DNA of 64,000 nt from Strongyloides papillosus (Eukaryota; Nematoda; Chromadorea; Rhabditida; Strongyloididae): NCBI GenBank assembly GCA_005656395.1, contig SRSI01000066.1, positions 930,001-994,000 of the forward strand, read 5' to 3'. A program made the translations under genes and the position numbers. Below, one piece after another: positions 12,252 through 23,955 of the stretch. The notes under the pieces are model-generated. The model ran no database searches and had not been told where the DNA came from. It saw nothing but the letters and a program-made list of their open reading frames with translations. Position 1 is the stretch's first letter; each line of letters begins with the position of its first letter.

Positions 12252-12567
12252 AGTATAATAGTCACCAATAGTATTACTTTAATCTTTAAACAAATAACGA
12301 AAAAAATAAGAATGCTTTTTATTTAGATTTGGCGTAACTTTTATTGCTTGAGACCCACGTTTGTTTTATCCTTTTCGTTGGTATTATGTACACAAATCTA
12401 AAAAAATTAAAGTCACATTTATTCCTATAGGGAGTAATCAAATTTTAAAAGTACTTGAAGTAATTATCGACACCGTACAATTATTTATTAAAGCACTCAT
12501 AATTAAAAAATAATTTTATAAAAAGACACCCAGTTACAATAAACAATATAAAATATATAAATTACTA
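12252..12567. other. Intergenic between two same-strand genes
   Basis: 316 bases from the SMARCAL1 stop to the next minus-strand start. A+T-rich, with no coding signal. It is longer than a typical nematode operon gap, so a separate promoter is likely here. Confidence 0.5.
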
Positions 12568-14973
12568 TTATAAAGTAAATTTCATTTTTTTAACATCCGG
12601 CTCCTCGGAATTTTCTTCATCTTCTTTTATCATAAAAGAGAAGAAATCTGTAATATGTTTCTGTTTGGTTATAAATTCTGTCTTCTTTACGCTATTTTTG
12701 AAATCCTCACTATTCAACATTAGTTGTCCAAGAACCGCCATTTTCCTTTGAATCATTGGGAACATATAGTCGTCACAGGTTCCAGAAAATATTAGGTAAG
12801 ATACATGGACACAATCTTTCTGACCAATTCTATGAGCGCGATCCTCGGCTTGTTGTAGATACCCTGGGTTCCAGTGAAGTTCAGCAAACACGACAGTTGA
12901 AGCAGCAGTCAATGTTACACCAGCTCCTGCTGCAGTTATACTAAGTATAGCCACCATTACTGTTTCATCATTTTGGAAATCTTTTATTGCTTTATCTCTA
13001 TTTGGTCCTGTAACAGCTCCATCGATTCGAATGGATTTGATTTTCCTATTTACACAAGCTGCTTCTAAATTATCAAGTACAACTTTGTGATGAGCAAAAA
13101 TGATGATCTTCCTTCTTTCAATATCTTCCGAGAAGTACTTATCCATAATATACTTAACAGCCACAATTGATTTACATTCACCAGTTTTTGCATAATACTC
13201 CAAGATGCAGGCTCTCTTTTCTCTGTAACTCGCTTTCTCCATATTGTTCTCAATCTTGTTCCTCATCTTATCCAATTCCACTTTCTGCTTTTCAAGATTA
13301 CCCATGGCTTCTTCCACGATATCTCCACGTAGATAAACAACTTGTCTCAATTTTTCAGGTAAATCATGTAATACATCCTTTTTGTATCTTCGAATCATGA
13401 AAAACGTACTTAAAATAGTCTTTAATTCATCAGGATTTGTACTTCCATTTGCTACAAAACCAAACGGTCCTTTTTTCCCATCACAATATCGTTCAGCAAA
13501 TTTGTAGTAATTTGGAGTTAATGAAGAATTAATTAATAGTAACTGGCTGTATAATTCAACAGGTTTCGATAATGCAGGGGTACCGGATAATAAAATTACT
13601 CTATTACATGTTCTAGCAATCTTCGTACCTTCCTTTGTTCTAACTGCAGTCCTTGATTTCAAAGAATGCGCCTCATCAAAAATGACAACTTTTGCATTTA
13701 TTTTATCCAACATTCCCGTTATATTTTTCAACATTGAGTAACTTATGATTATTACATTGTTTGTATCACCATCAAGGGGAATAAAGTCTGACCCTTTTTC
13801 AATTAAAAAAAGCTTCGACTTATCAAAATCGGGTAGAAAATTGTAAAATGTATCTCTCCATGAATACCTTACAGCAGCAGGACATACAATAATCAAAGGC
13901 CATTCACTTTTGTAGTAACGTGCGAGAGCTAAACCTTGAATTGATTTACCAAGTCCCATTTCATCAGCAATGTAAACTTTCCCATGTTTACTTAAACCAA
14001 ACTCTAAACCACGTATTTGATAAGGAAACATTCTATCAAGTAATGTCTTTTCGATTCTCGCTTCAGCCTCTTCTTTATAAGTCTTTTTCTCTTTATTAAC
14101 ACCTCCAATACCTTGAGAATCTTTATTTTGTGATTTCAAAGTTGCAAACATTTTTACCACAAAATCAGGTAGATTTGAAAATTGAACTTTAACACCAGGT
14201 ACACTAAATATCTTATTAAGAAGATTTCTATGGTCATCCCAACCAATTGACCACATTTTTTCACTGTCAATAAATTTGGCCGACTTGAATCCTTTTACAA
14301 GGTTATCAATTTGTGAACATTTGGGTTGTACGACTACTAAGATGGTACGAGCTGTCAGAAGTGTTAACGAAACGTTAACATGAACAGTAGTTGGAACTTT
14401 TCTATTTTCAACTATGCTAATATTCATAGGTGAATTTGCAGGTTTACTATTAGCTGCAGGTGAATCCACAGGTTTATTATTAGCTATAGATGATCCTACA
14501 GGTTTGGCATTACTAGATTTAGGCATAAACTGAGTGATATTATATGATTTGCACTCTGTAGTGCTTGGACGAACTCCAGGAACATTTGGTTTTCTCTCCT
14601 CTATTTGTACTGGACGAACTGGTGAAGATTTCGGCTTGGCCTCAACTACCTGTAATGGGCGAACTGGTGAAGATTTTGGCTTGGCCTCAACTATCTGTAA
14701 TGGGCGAATTGGAGAAGATTTTGGCTTGGCTTCGACTATCTGCACTGGACGAGGTGCTGTAACCTTTGGTTTAGCCTCGACTATTTGCACTGGACGAGGT
14801 GCTGTAACCTTTGGTTTAGCCTCAACTATTTGCACTGGACGTGATACTGGAAACTTTGGTGTGACATCTATTATTTGGACTGGACGAACAACATTCCCAG
14901 TCGTTGTTTTCTTGGGTACAGAGTTAACTGATCTATCACAATTGACCTCAACAATCTTAACCGGTCTTGACAT
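12568..14973 (-). CDS. SMARCAL1: SMARCAL1-type annealing helicase (SNF2 family) with an N-terminal 15-residue tandem repeat
   Basis: Nuclear ATPase that re-anneals RPA-coated single strands and remodels stalled replication forks. Single exon, 801 aa. Residues 30-134 are seven tandem 15-residue units of the type RPVQIVEAKPKVTAP. A HARP-like domain covers about 197-275 (VHVNVSLTLLTARTILVVV, SIGWDDHRNLL). The SNF2 motor follows: motif I DEMGLGKSIQG (337-347), Walker B VVIFDEAHSLKSR, motif III SGTPALSKP, and motif VI QQAEDRAHRIGQ. One HARP domain and no extra chromatin domain favour SMARCAL1 over ZRANB3 or remodellers. Vertebrate SMARCAL1 begins with an RPA-binding helix. I do not see that helix clearly, and the repeat occupies its place. 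The first ATG is used. Confidence 0.93.
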   Translation of the reverse strand: MSRPVKIVEVNCDRSVNSVPKKTTTGNVVRPVQIIDVTPKFPVSRPVQIVEAKPKVTAPRPVQIVEAKPKVTAPRPVQIVEAKPKSSPIRPLQIVEAKPKSSPVRPLQVVEAKPKSSPVRPVQIEERKPNVPGVRPSTTECKSYNITQFMPKSSNAKPVGSSIANNKPVDSPAANSKPANSPMNISIVENRKVPTTVHVNVSLTLLTARTILVVVQPKCSQIDNLVKGFKSAKFIDSEKMWSIGWDDHRNLLNKIFSVPGVKVQFSNLPDFVVKMFATLKSQNKDSQGIGGVNKEKKTYKEEAEARIEKTLLDRMFPYQIRGLEFGLSKHGKVYIADEMGLGKSIQGLALARYYKSEWPLIIVCPAAVRYSWRDTFYNFLPDFDKSKLFLIEKGSDFIPLDGDTNNVIIISYSMLKNITGMLDKINAKVVIFDEAHSLKSRTAVRTKEGTKIARTCNRVILLSGTPALSKPVELYSQLLLINSSLTPNYYKFAERYCDGKKGPFGFVANGSTNPDELKTILSTFFMIRRYKKDVLHDLPEKLRQVVYLRGDIVEEAMGNLEKQKVELDKMRNKIENNMEKASYREKRACILEYYAKTGECKSIVAVKYIMDKYFSEDIERRKIIIFAHHKVVLDNLEAACVNRKIKSIRIDGAVTGPNRDKAIKDFQNDETVMVAILSITAAGAGVTLTAASTVVFAELHWNPGYLQQAEDRAHRIGQKDCVHVSYLIFSGTCDDYMFPMIQRKMAVLGQLMLNSEDFKNSVKKTEFITKQKHITDFFSFMIKEDEENSEEPDVKKMKFTL
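14572..14886 (-). repeat. 45-base coding tandem repeat inside SMARCAL1
   Basis: Seven units of 45 bases encode R-P-[VL]-Q-[IV]-[VI]-[ED]-x-[KT]-P-K-[x]4. Units 2 and 3 are nearly identical and the outer units diverge, as expected when a minisatellite expands from the centre. Part of an antisense plus-strand frame (14534-15001) comes from this repeat. Confidence 0.9.
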
Positions 14974-16023
14974 ATCAATTAATTTTGTAGAAAACTTTTA
15001 GAATACTTAGATAAAATACTTATAAAATTATGGTTATCTCCTGAAATGAAGTATATATAAATTGAAATAAGGAACAAAAGTTTGCCGCCAACAAAACAAT
15101 ACACCAATAAAAGATGAGATATTTAAAATTTACTGGATAACTCAAAGTTACTTTTTTTCCGCGCGTTGTATGGAATAATATGATGGAAAAATGTGTATTG
15201 GTTGGTATTAATATTTTTACTCTATTTTTTAGAAATGAATGTCTCCTAGCACTCCAAAAGAGTATTTTGAGAATTTGAAATGGATATGATGACTTTTAAA
15301 ATATCAAGTAACTTGTAATACCTACGTTTGATAGATTTTGTCCTATAAAAACAAAATATTCTTAATATCCGCCTATGTTTTTGATAGTATAAAAATAAGA
15401 AACATTATCAAAGGGGCAACAGGATATTCAAAAATCTCATTAACTAGAAATATAAAAATTACTTTAATAGAACGCCCCTAACAATGGCGTCTGTTAAATT
15501 TACTATAAAATAAGTCTAGAGGAAATGTACAATCAAACATAAGATAATTCAATAGTTCTTTTAAAGTTGTTTTTTAAATAAAATAACGCTTGATCCGAAA
15601 TAGTTTATTTTCCCCTCCACAAGAGATATTGTAAAATTATTTCTTCACATGAAAACCTACGTTTAATATTAGTAAAATCTATAACAACAATTTTTGCATA
15701 AATGTAATATATAAAAAAAATTATAATAATTTAAAAAGCTAATATTGATGAGTTTCCAAACAAATTGTCGCGTTTTGGAAAATATTTAGTTGAATAAAAT
15801 TTCGATAAAGAATAATAAATACAAAAGAGCCTATATTGTTTATTTTTTGGATACAGCAAATTATCTCTAGAAATTTTGTATATAAAAATACTAGAGCCAT
15901 TTCTTTGCACTTAAACACTGAGGATGTAATGATTCGCCGCTTTTTAGTACTAAAAGATATGCAAAAAATTGAAAAAAAAAACCAAAATAATTAGTTATAA
16001 AGCAATTCTCTACCTATATAACA
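14974..16023. other. Intergenic, no gene seen
   Basis: About 1.05 kb between same-strand genes, A+T-rich with short A and T runs. I saw no frame, RNA gene or inverted repeat. It includes the promoter side of SMARCAL1. Confidence 0.5.
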
Positions 16024-16667
16024 TTATTTCAGAATCGGGGCCCAAATTTTTGATTTTAATCTATCCATAGGTCCCTTTTCAGCTTCCCTATTTTGTTCTA
16101 TTCTTTGAAGAGTAACATTATAAACGAGTCCATCACCATCGACAGTAAAAACTGATAAACCATCATACCATTTTAACTAAAAAATTAGTCTTATAAAAAA
16201 AATTAAAGTCTTACATTTTTGATTCTATAGTTACGATTAAAGTATTTAAAGTTCAAAAACAATGATAGCCAACTAATGTAGCATATCCTCCATCTTAAAT
16301 GAATTGTGCCATCTTCTAGTATTGGAACAATACTTATTATTTCTGTATGAATATGAGGAAAAAGAGTCTGCCCAACGACACTAATATGTGAAATATATGA
16401 CATAGAAGATTGCAAACCATACTTTTTTACATTCCGTATTTGATCATCCAAAACAACGCTTTTATGATAAAATGTAAAATCAAGCTTATTTCTAAACATA
16501 TCTGGGACTGTATAATTTAATCTTTGTTGAATGTGATCTAGTTGAAATGTTTCTGGTTTTCTATCTAAATTTGGCCTTAAGTAATTTGATCCACCTCTGT
16601 GGAAGGAACAAAATCGAATTGAACTATTTGATAAAATTACATTTCTACAAATGGTCCTATGAAACAT
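16024..16667 (-). CDS. DUF2358/C6orf136-like protein, paralogue B
   Basis: Exons on the minus strand are 16667-16215 and 16176-16024 (38-base intron, phase 0), giving 201 aa. The body matches the DUF2358 layout recalled from human C6orf136, an NTF2-like fold of unknown function. It has a short helix near DHIQQRLNYTVPDMF, then FTFYHKSVVLDD, the strand DGTIHLRWRI, and the end LKWYDGLSVFTVDGDGLVY. The basic, Ser/Cys-rich N-terminus could be a mitochondrial presequence (inference). An acceptor TTTTTAG ends two bases before the ATG at 16667, fitting spliced-leader addition; a GTG directly upstream at 16670 is not needed. The gene starts 122 bases after the stop of paralogue A, an operon-like spacing. 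Confidence 0.72.
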
Positions 16668-16791
16668 CACTAAAAATTATAGAAAATATAATAACATTTA
16701 AATATAAATCGCTAATACGAATTTTTTTTAAAAATATTATATAGTAACAGTTTTATTCGAGGATATATTAATTTTTATACTCATTGTTTAT

Positions 16792-17518
16792 TTATTTTGC
16801 TTTGTTTTCCTCATATTCTTCAACCATAGGTTGTTGTTTCTTTAGCAAATCTAATTTTTCTGCCTCTGTCTTATCTGTGTCATTTAACTTTCTATTAATA
16901 AGCTGAAATATTTGCCCATCTTTATCGATATATATCTCCATTGCACCTTCAATAACTTTTCCAGTAGATTGGTTTTTTAACATAAATTCAGGAAGGTACT
17001 TCTTCCAAGTTGATTGTAATGTATTCATTCTCCATAATACAGTTACATAATTATCGTTTTCATAAATTGTACTACCTTTATACTCTAATTTGTTATATGG
17101 TGACATATACCTATAGTAAAAACGAATTTTTGCAATATGAACACTAAGATTATCTTTTCCAACAATGTTGTAGTTGAAAATTTTATCGTTAAATGTTACA
17201 TCATCAGAGCAAATTTTGAGAAATTTTGTTAATGGTTCTTTGAAAAATCTTGGAATCTAAAATTCATGAATAGTTAAGATAATCTTGTTAGAATTTTACC
17301 AGGCTTTCAGTGAAATTATCAACAGCTAACAATTGCTCTGTAGTTGGTTTATTATCTATAGCAATTTCTTTTTTCCCACAAAACTTCCCAATATCATAAT
17401 ACAGACTTCTATTAGGTGCAGTACCAAGGAGGAAACTTGGTTGTTTTAAATTGAATTGGCCATTAGTTATAGTATGCTTTAAAATATTATGAAACCTCAT
17501 TCCATATAGATATTTCAT
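16792..17518 (-). CDS. DUF2358/C6orf136-like protein, paralogue A
   Basis: Exons on the minus strand are 17518-17300 and 17256-16792 (43-base intron, phase 0), giving 227 aa. After a basic N-terminus with possible mitochondrial targeting character, the junction gives ESLIPRFFKEPLTKFLKI, followed by SDDVTFNDKIFNY, TVLWRMNTLQSTW and the strand EGAMEIYIDKDGQIFQLI. This is the same order of blocks as paralogue B (helix, DxVxF(N/D)D, LRWR-like strand, DGxGLIY-like strand), though overall similarity is low. The C-terminus is charged (EEYEENKAK). It lies immediately upstream of paralogue B on the same strand. The assignment to the family is from pattern and has not been tested by profile search. The function of the family is unknown. 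Confidence 0.72.
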
Positions 17519-17944
17519 TTTCTAATGTGATTTTGGTATAATATTTAAGATAATGACAAGTAAAATTTATGTAGAGTAAACGGAGGCGCGTACATATCAT
17601 CATTTTAAAGTTATCAGTGTTATATCTCAAAATCTAGAATTGTCTGTGGTATGTTTATAGGAATAAGTGCCTTGTTTTCTATTATTTCCAAAAATTTTAA
17701 ATGAATTTAATGAGAATTTTATCTTTAATAAATAGTTCATAGTATTTTTATTTCTTAGAAGTTTTTATTGAATAAATTATTATCCACATATAGGGTAATT
17801 ATAAACAGTATAATATCATCAATATTATTATGAAAAATGTTATTAATCTGTACATATTCTTAATATTTTAAAGTGAATAATTTTATTTTTTTATTTTAAA
17901 TATAATATAATTAACCCGATGTTTAAGAAATCGTTTTTAAAATA
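17519..17944. other. Intergenic, no gene seen
   Basis: 426 A+T-rich bases between the GPCR stop and the DUF2358 paralogue A start, both minus strand. No coding or RNA signal was noticed. Confidence 0.5.
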
Positions 17945-19602
17945 CTAGTGCAAAATGTCATTGTTATTCATTGGTGATATTGGTTTTTCTGGATGATTTT
18001 TTTCATCAGATTTAGAACTTTCATTGAATGATTCTGTTATAGGGAAAAAATCCATTTTCTCAATTTTCTTCTTTTTTGAAGTTGGTTTAAAGTTTCCCTC
18101 GATTGGTTGTTTATCATTATGAACAGATAATGATTTACTTCTTAGGAATTCTCCTTTTCCATTATTCTTTAGTGATAGAACTTTTGTCTCAACTAGAGAT
18201 CCATGTTTGGTATTAATTTTTATATTTCTTGTATGTAGTGTAACAGGTTGTCCTTTAACCATTGCTTGTTTTTTAAGTTTTTTACAACAAACAATGTTAT
18301 AGCAGATTTTCCTTATCTCAGGATTGATCAAACAGTAGAAATAGAAATTTAAAGCAAATTTTGTGAATTCTAATAAATTAGTTATAGCTCTAAAAATTTG
18401 AAAGCCTAATTCACTTTGCCTTGAATCAGAAACAAATATTGTAAGAGGAGCTGCTGGAATAGTACAAACCATAAAAATTATAACTATTGTAAATAAAAGT
18501 AAGAATAATCTTTTTTCTTCTTGTTCTGATTTTTCATGCATGTTTTTATTCTGATGAGGTGATGTAAGTCTTCGCAATCGTTCTTTTTTTGTTTTTCGAT
18601 ATGTAGTTAAAATTTTTGCATTACAGTAAGCAATGATTATAAAAGGACAACCTCGTGTCACTAATTCACGAATCCATTCATAAATTTTGAACCACGTTGA
18701 ATCTTGTATACTTCCATCACATATATTATATGTGCATTCTGTTATACCTTCAGGAACAATATGAACGTTTTTTTTCACAGCCCATAGAGCATTAATTGAG
18801 AAAGAAAATATGTAAATTCCTGTAAACATCCAGTAACAGCATTTTCTTTTACGTAGTATTCCATGATAAAACGGATGGCAAACAGCCATATACTGTGATA
18901 AAGTTAGACAAACGACAATCCAAACACTTGCTCCCATCAAGGCATTTACCTATATTATTTATATTATTAATATTTACAAAACTTTCCCCCTTACCAATGG
19001 AAAACCAACATGAGCATAATATAGTGCTGCTATTTGAGAACAAAAACGAATATTAAGAAAATATAATATCATAGGAATTACGGAAAATAATGATAACTGA
19101 AATATATTATTAATTTATTAAACGTTTGTTTTTTATCTTGTTTAATTTTACAAACTTATAAAACAATTTACATATTCAACTTTCTCATTATATTTAATAC
19201 TGTGAAATATTTTTCATTATTTCAAAATAATAGAAAATTTTTCGGACATAAAGAAAAATAACACATAATTTTATTTACCCAAATATACTGTACTTATTAA
19301 TTATAAACGACCTTTTTGATTAAACTTACCAAATCAGTCATTGCCAGTAGTGTCAAATATGTATATACAATTGAAGCTTTACGTAACAATGGATGAGTAA
19401 GTGAAACTACAGTAAGAAAATCACCTACAATTCCAAAAGTAATGATAACAGGAGCAATATATGCATATGTTATTTTATTTAATAATGATACTTCTTCAAA
19501 ATTATGAACAAATTCTGTAACATTCCATACATTTGCATCATTCTGTGTATATATATGCCCAGATTGTTTCAGAAAAGCGCATAATGATGCAGAAGCCGCC
19601 AT
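17945..19602 (-). CDS. Class A G-protein-coupled receptor, peptide/FMRFamide-receptor-like
   Basis: Seven-helix plasma-membrane receptor, probably for a neuropeptide. Exons on the minus strand are 19602-19330, 19096-18995 and 18949-17945 (all phase 0), giving 459 aa. The extracellular N-terminus has NVTEF as a glycosylation site. TM1 is around ITYAYIAPVIITFGIVGDF, TM2 around YTYLTLLAMTDL, and TM3 ends in SQYMAVCHPFYHG, where the usual DRY is replaced by SQY. A long ICL3 is rich in Lys/Arg (RKTKKERLRRL). TM6 carries FMVCTIPAAP, and TM7 ends NFYFYCLINPEIRKI, replacing NPxxY. The roughly 115-residue C-tail is Lys/Ser-rich. A SQY instead of DRY is common in nematode FMRFamide- and sex-peptide-receptor relatives. 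The ligand cannot be told. Intron 1 (233 bases) is long for this window. Confidence 0.87.
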
Positions 19603-22600
19603 GAATTTATTTTTCTTAAAAAAACTTTAACAACCTGGGAAATATTTAAAATATTTATATCATTGAGTGAAAAATTTTGATATTGGATGTGCTTTGAATG
19701 AAATTATTATGGTTGACTGAAAAAATGTATATATTAAAAATAAAATTTAAAATATTTGTTAAAAAAACTGGAATATTATAATTCATTTTGTGTAAAATAA
19801 AAGGGAATTCTTAGTAATGGTATTGATTTTTCCACTAAATATCTAAATTGTTTAAATTCAGGAAAATTTTTATAATTAAGCTAATTTACATTTAATTTAT
19901 AGTTTGATATATTTTCTACTGTGTGAGAGAGATAATAGTTTAACTTTGTTTAAAGTAAATTTAAAAAACTAAAATTTTTGGCTTATATAGATTTCAACTT
20001 CGTTCATTACTAAAAACAAGCATAATTTAGAAAAGTACAAAAATATTAATATATTCAAACGCTTGATCGCTATATTTTTCTATAATTAATAATTTTTTTT
20101 CGATGGAAAACTTTTTTGATCATCTAAAAAGAATACAAAATATTTCAGTAAACTTTTTAATTAGTTTGTAGAAATAGCATATTTTTTACGTTTGATTATT
20201 TCATATGTACTCTATCAATATAAAAAAACTTATTCTATTTTATAATTTTTTTTGAAATTTAAAACTTATTAAATATAAAACAAGAAAGAGTGATATAATG
20301 AAAAGTAAGATTTGATTTTCTAAATGCAAATGAACGATTTTTCAATGAGAACATATTGTACATATTCTATAATTCATAAAACATCAAATAAAAAAACATC
20401 AAAAATGAAAAATAAAATTTCTAGAAGATGTAAATTTGTTTCAAGGTTACAAAAATTTGATAATACAACTTATTAATCAATCTTAATTCTAATAATTTAG
20501 AATTTAATTAGCTATATAATACAATAAAATAAATTAAAAAATGTATAGAAAATTGAAGGCAATAATTGTATAAAAGACAAATAGTCAAATTAATACAAAA
20601 TCTCTTTGAAAAGAAAATTCTTTATTTGAAATATTTTTATTATATTAGATATTTAGAAACAATACAAAAGTAATTAGCGGTAATTGAAAAGTAAAGTTCA
20701 ATGTTATTTTTAAAATCTTTATTAAGAAAAATTAAAATAAATTTAATGCTTTAAAATTAAACATAAAATTTATGTTATAAAAATTCTTTAAGTTAATATA
20801 CTACAATGAATAATAAACAATAGAATTTTATAATCTAAAAGAAGAAGGCCAATTTAAATAAGTAATTCAATATAAAATATTAGAATTATTATATAATATC
20901 AACAAACTTTTCATCTAGAGGAAACACTTATTTGTTTCAACATGTAGGAAGCGATAAATTCATACTAGTCTTATAATAAAATCTTGTTATAAACAATAGT
21001 CACCAAATTTTTTTTTCAATATCCCCTGAAATATGTAACTATTGATAGATAGAAGATAAAGATGGAAATCTTATTACAGGCTAGTTTAAAAATTGCTTGC
21101 CTAAATATGCTGTGAAATTGATAATGTTAAGCCGTATTGAAAACTATTCAAAAATAAAAGTAATATTGATATATCAATATAAATATAAAACATATATCTG
21201 GCAAATGGTGATTTTGAGATTGTTAAATTTACTTCACTCATTAATACATTACAATTATGATATTTTTTTTAGATAATTACACTTATTAACAAGCTTTAAT
21301 CAGGTTATAAACAGGTTTACGTGTATGGTAATTAAACTTTTGTGATAAAAAGTGAAAATTGTATTATTTTTAAGAAGTAATCAAGGTTACCAATAAAAAT
21401 AAATATATAGATAATTTGAAATAGTATAATTTTACTCATTAGATAAAAATTTTAACTATTCTTTATTAACTATCAGAGTAAAACGGTTAAAATTCCTAAA
21501 ATAATAAAAAATTTACTATTAATAATTTTCTTACTAAGATATTTCAAAATGTTTATTTTTACTTTAAATACTTCACAAATAAGTAGCTTTTTAAATTAAT
21601 ATTAATAATTTAAAAGTTACATAATTCAGGAACAGAATAATCATAATTAATTTAAATCATATTATAATATTTTATAGGTTAAGAAGTACATTGATGTATC
21701 TAATTATACAGTATTCATAAGATACAGTTAATATTTCTATTTTATAATTTAAAAATTATTTTATTAAAATAACATAATTTATTCTTAATAACATAAAATT
21801 TTATAGTAATAACACTTTAAATATTGTTATGTCTTACTTGTGAAAAATTCTATTTTTTTTATTTTATCTATTGAGATAATAAAGATTTGTAATTATATAT
21901 AAAGAAAGTGTTTAAAGAAGAGATGTAATTATCACTGCATGACTACCATTAAAAGGAAGTGATAAAGGAGATAAATGAAAATACAAAAAAATGTTTCTAT
22001 TAAAGATAATGAATTTTGTACCTCTATTAAATGTGAAATTTTATTTAAAAGTAAAAAAAATTTATGATACTTTTTAATTCTATTTATCAAATGTTAAATC
22101 TAAAAACTAATATTTAAAAAATAATATTAATATTGTTGTTTCAATAAAATTTATTTTAGATATTCATGATAAGATAAAAAAAATACATTGTATGATATAA
22201 TACAAATAAGAAATTATTTAATTGAAAATGTTAAAATGGCATAAAATATTACAAGAAACATAAAATATGGAGAAAGTAAAAAAATATTGTTTATAATTAT
22301 TATCTTGTTTTTATTTGTTGAACTGTTGCATTTAAAAGAACAGTTTTTGTCAATGGAGAGCATTTAAAATATTACATTTTAATATTGAAAACATTAAAAT
22401 AAAAATATGTATATAGCCAAAAAGTAATCATAAAATTTGATTAGGCTTAAGAAGTGTAATTTTCACAAATATAAGGATAAAGCCTGATTGGAAAAACGGA
22501 AATTAAGTTGATACTATAATAAAATAAAAAGATAAGAAGATATAGTGTTTAGATATATATAAGCAATGTAAAATAAGTATGCACTTAACAATATTATTAC

Positions 22601-22747
22601 AAAAAATTTTTTAAAATTTATTAAATGTTTAAGTAAAAAAGAAAGCCAATTATTATAATTTCCTACATTAAGATTTTATTTTAAGCATCAATGTTAAAAA
22701 AAGATTAATAAATACAAACAACCCGAAAATATTTGACAAAAATGATT
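19603..22747. other. 3.1-kb gene-free A+T-rich stretch
   Basis: The longest gap in the gene-dense part. No open frame above background, no tRNA-like or rRNA sequence, and no long inverted or tandem repeat was seen on reading both strands. It lies upstream of the GPCR and downstream of SPRYD7, so it may carry receptor regulatory sequence, which I cannot resolve. Confidence 0.55.
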
Positions 22748-23457
22748 TTACAATAGTGTTTGTTCAAGCATTATTTCTTCGTAACCGGGTGGAGGATTAA
22801 CTTGAAACGACTTGAAACGTATATCAAGAATAGCATTACTATCAACAAAAAGCACAGGGAAAACTTGTCCCCGGACAGATGTTATTGTATCCGTTATTAT
22901 ATTTGAATTATGATAGAATTTCAAGTCAACATGGTCAAAAGCAACACCTATTGTGTCACCCTCTTCAAACGAAATATCAATTTTTCCAACATGTTCTCCA
23001 TTACTCCATAAAGAACCATCTTCTTTGATAAACCAACTATTTTCTTTCAAAGGAATTTCGTTTAAATTTGCACTTTTATTCGCTAACCCAACACCCCAAA
23101 TTCCTAAAAGTTTAACTTATAATTTATATTGTTTAAATAAAAAGAATAGAAACAAAAATAACAATGCATAAAACTCACCTGACTGTTGAATTTTAACTTC
23201 AAAATATGCTTTATTTTGTTCTATCGGAACAGTTGAAATAGCACCACCACTACCACATATTCTAGTTCCATTTTTCAAAATTACTACATCGCCACCTTAA
23301 AATGGAAATTAGATTTTTTTAAAATAAAAATACCTGCATTTTTTGAGTCTAATTTAATTTCAGAACTAGTATCAATTAGTTGTGAATAACTATTTGTAAC
23401 TACTGTACTTGGACCTTGAAAACAGTCCAATACACCACGTGTAAAACAATTAAACAT
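22748..23457 (-). CDS. SPRYD7: SPRY domain-containing protein 7
   Basis: Small protein made almost wholly of one SPRY/B30.2 domain; its molecular role is not established. Exons on the minus strand are 23457-23334, 23295-23179 and 23103-22748, giving 198 aa. Human SPRYD7 is about the same size. Conserved blocks in order are GGDVVILKNGTRICGSGG, NKAYFEVKIQQSGIWGVGL, NLNEIPL, EEGDTIGVAFDHVDLKFY, RGQVFPVLFVDSNAILDIRF and NPPPGYEEIMLEQ. Both introns are phase 1 and fall inside conserved blocks, which confirms the joins. There is no signal peptide. The start is the only ATG in frame before the first block. Confidence 0.92.
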
Positions 23458-23955
23458 CTTTAAATTTATGAATTTTAAAATAGTTAGTATATTTCTAATA
23501 TTAACTATAAATTTAATTATCTGTTGTAAATTAAAAATTATAGAAAAAAAATTGTTAACTCTTTCTATGTGTAGAGGAGAATAAATTATTTACTTTAATA
23601 GTAAACACAAACACGACATTTTATAAAAATAATCGTACTAAGACATGTATGCAAACTATAATTAATCCATATTAAAAACGTCAAATTTATTTATATTACT
23701 CAACAACTTTCTGACTTATTTAGTATTATTTTCTAGTTACGTATGTTCAACAACGAAAATACAAAATTAAATGATAATTGTTGATTTATACTAAACACCA
23801 TTTCTCCAACATACAAATATACTTTTTTTACTAAGTAAAATTCTATATTTATAATTAAGTTTATTGATTAAAACAATATTTTGAATAAAAAAAAACAACT
23901 TTAAACGTAACAATATTAATACTACAATTATTTACAAAATAATTTTAATAAAATT
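23458..23955. other. Intergenic, no gene seen
   Basis: 498 A+T-rich bases between two minus-strand genes; no coding or RNA signal noticed. Confidence 0.5.

Noticed and set aside
14534..15001. 155-codon plus-strand frame rich in repeated Thr/Cys/Gly units
   Set aside because: It is the exact antisense of the SMARCAL1 repeat; the minus-strand frame carries the domain.
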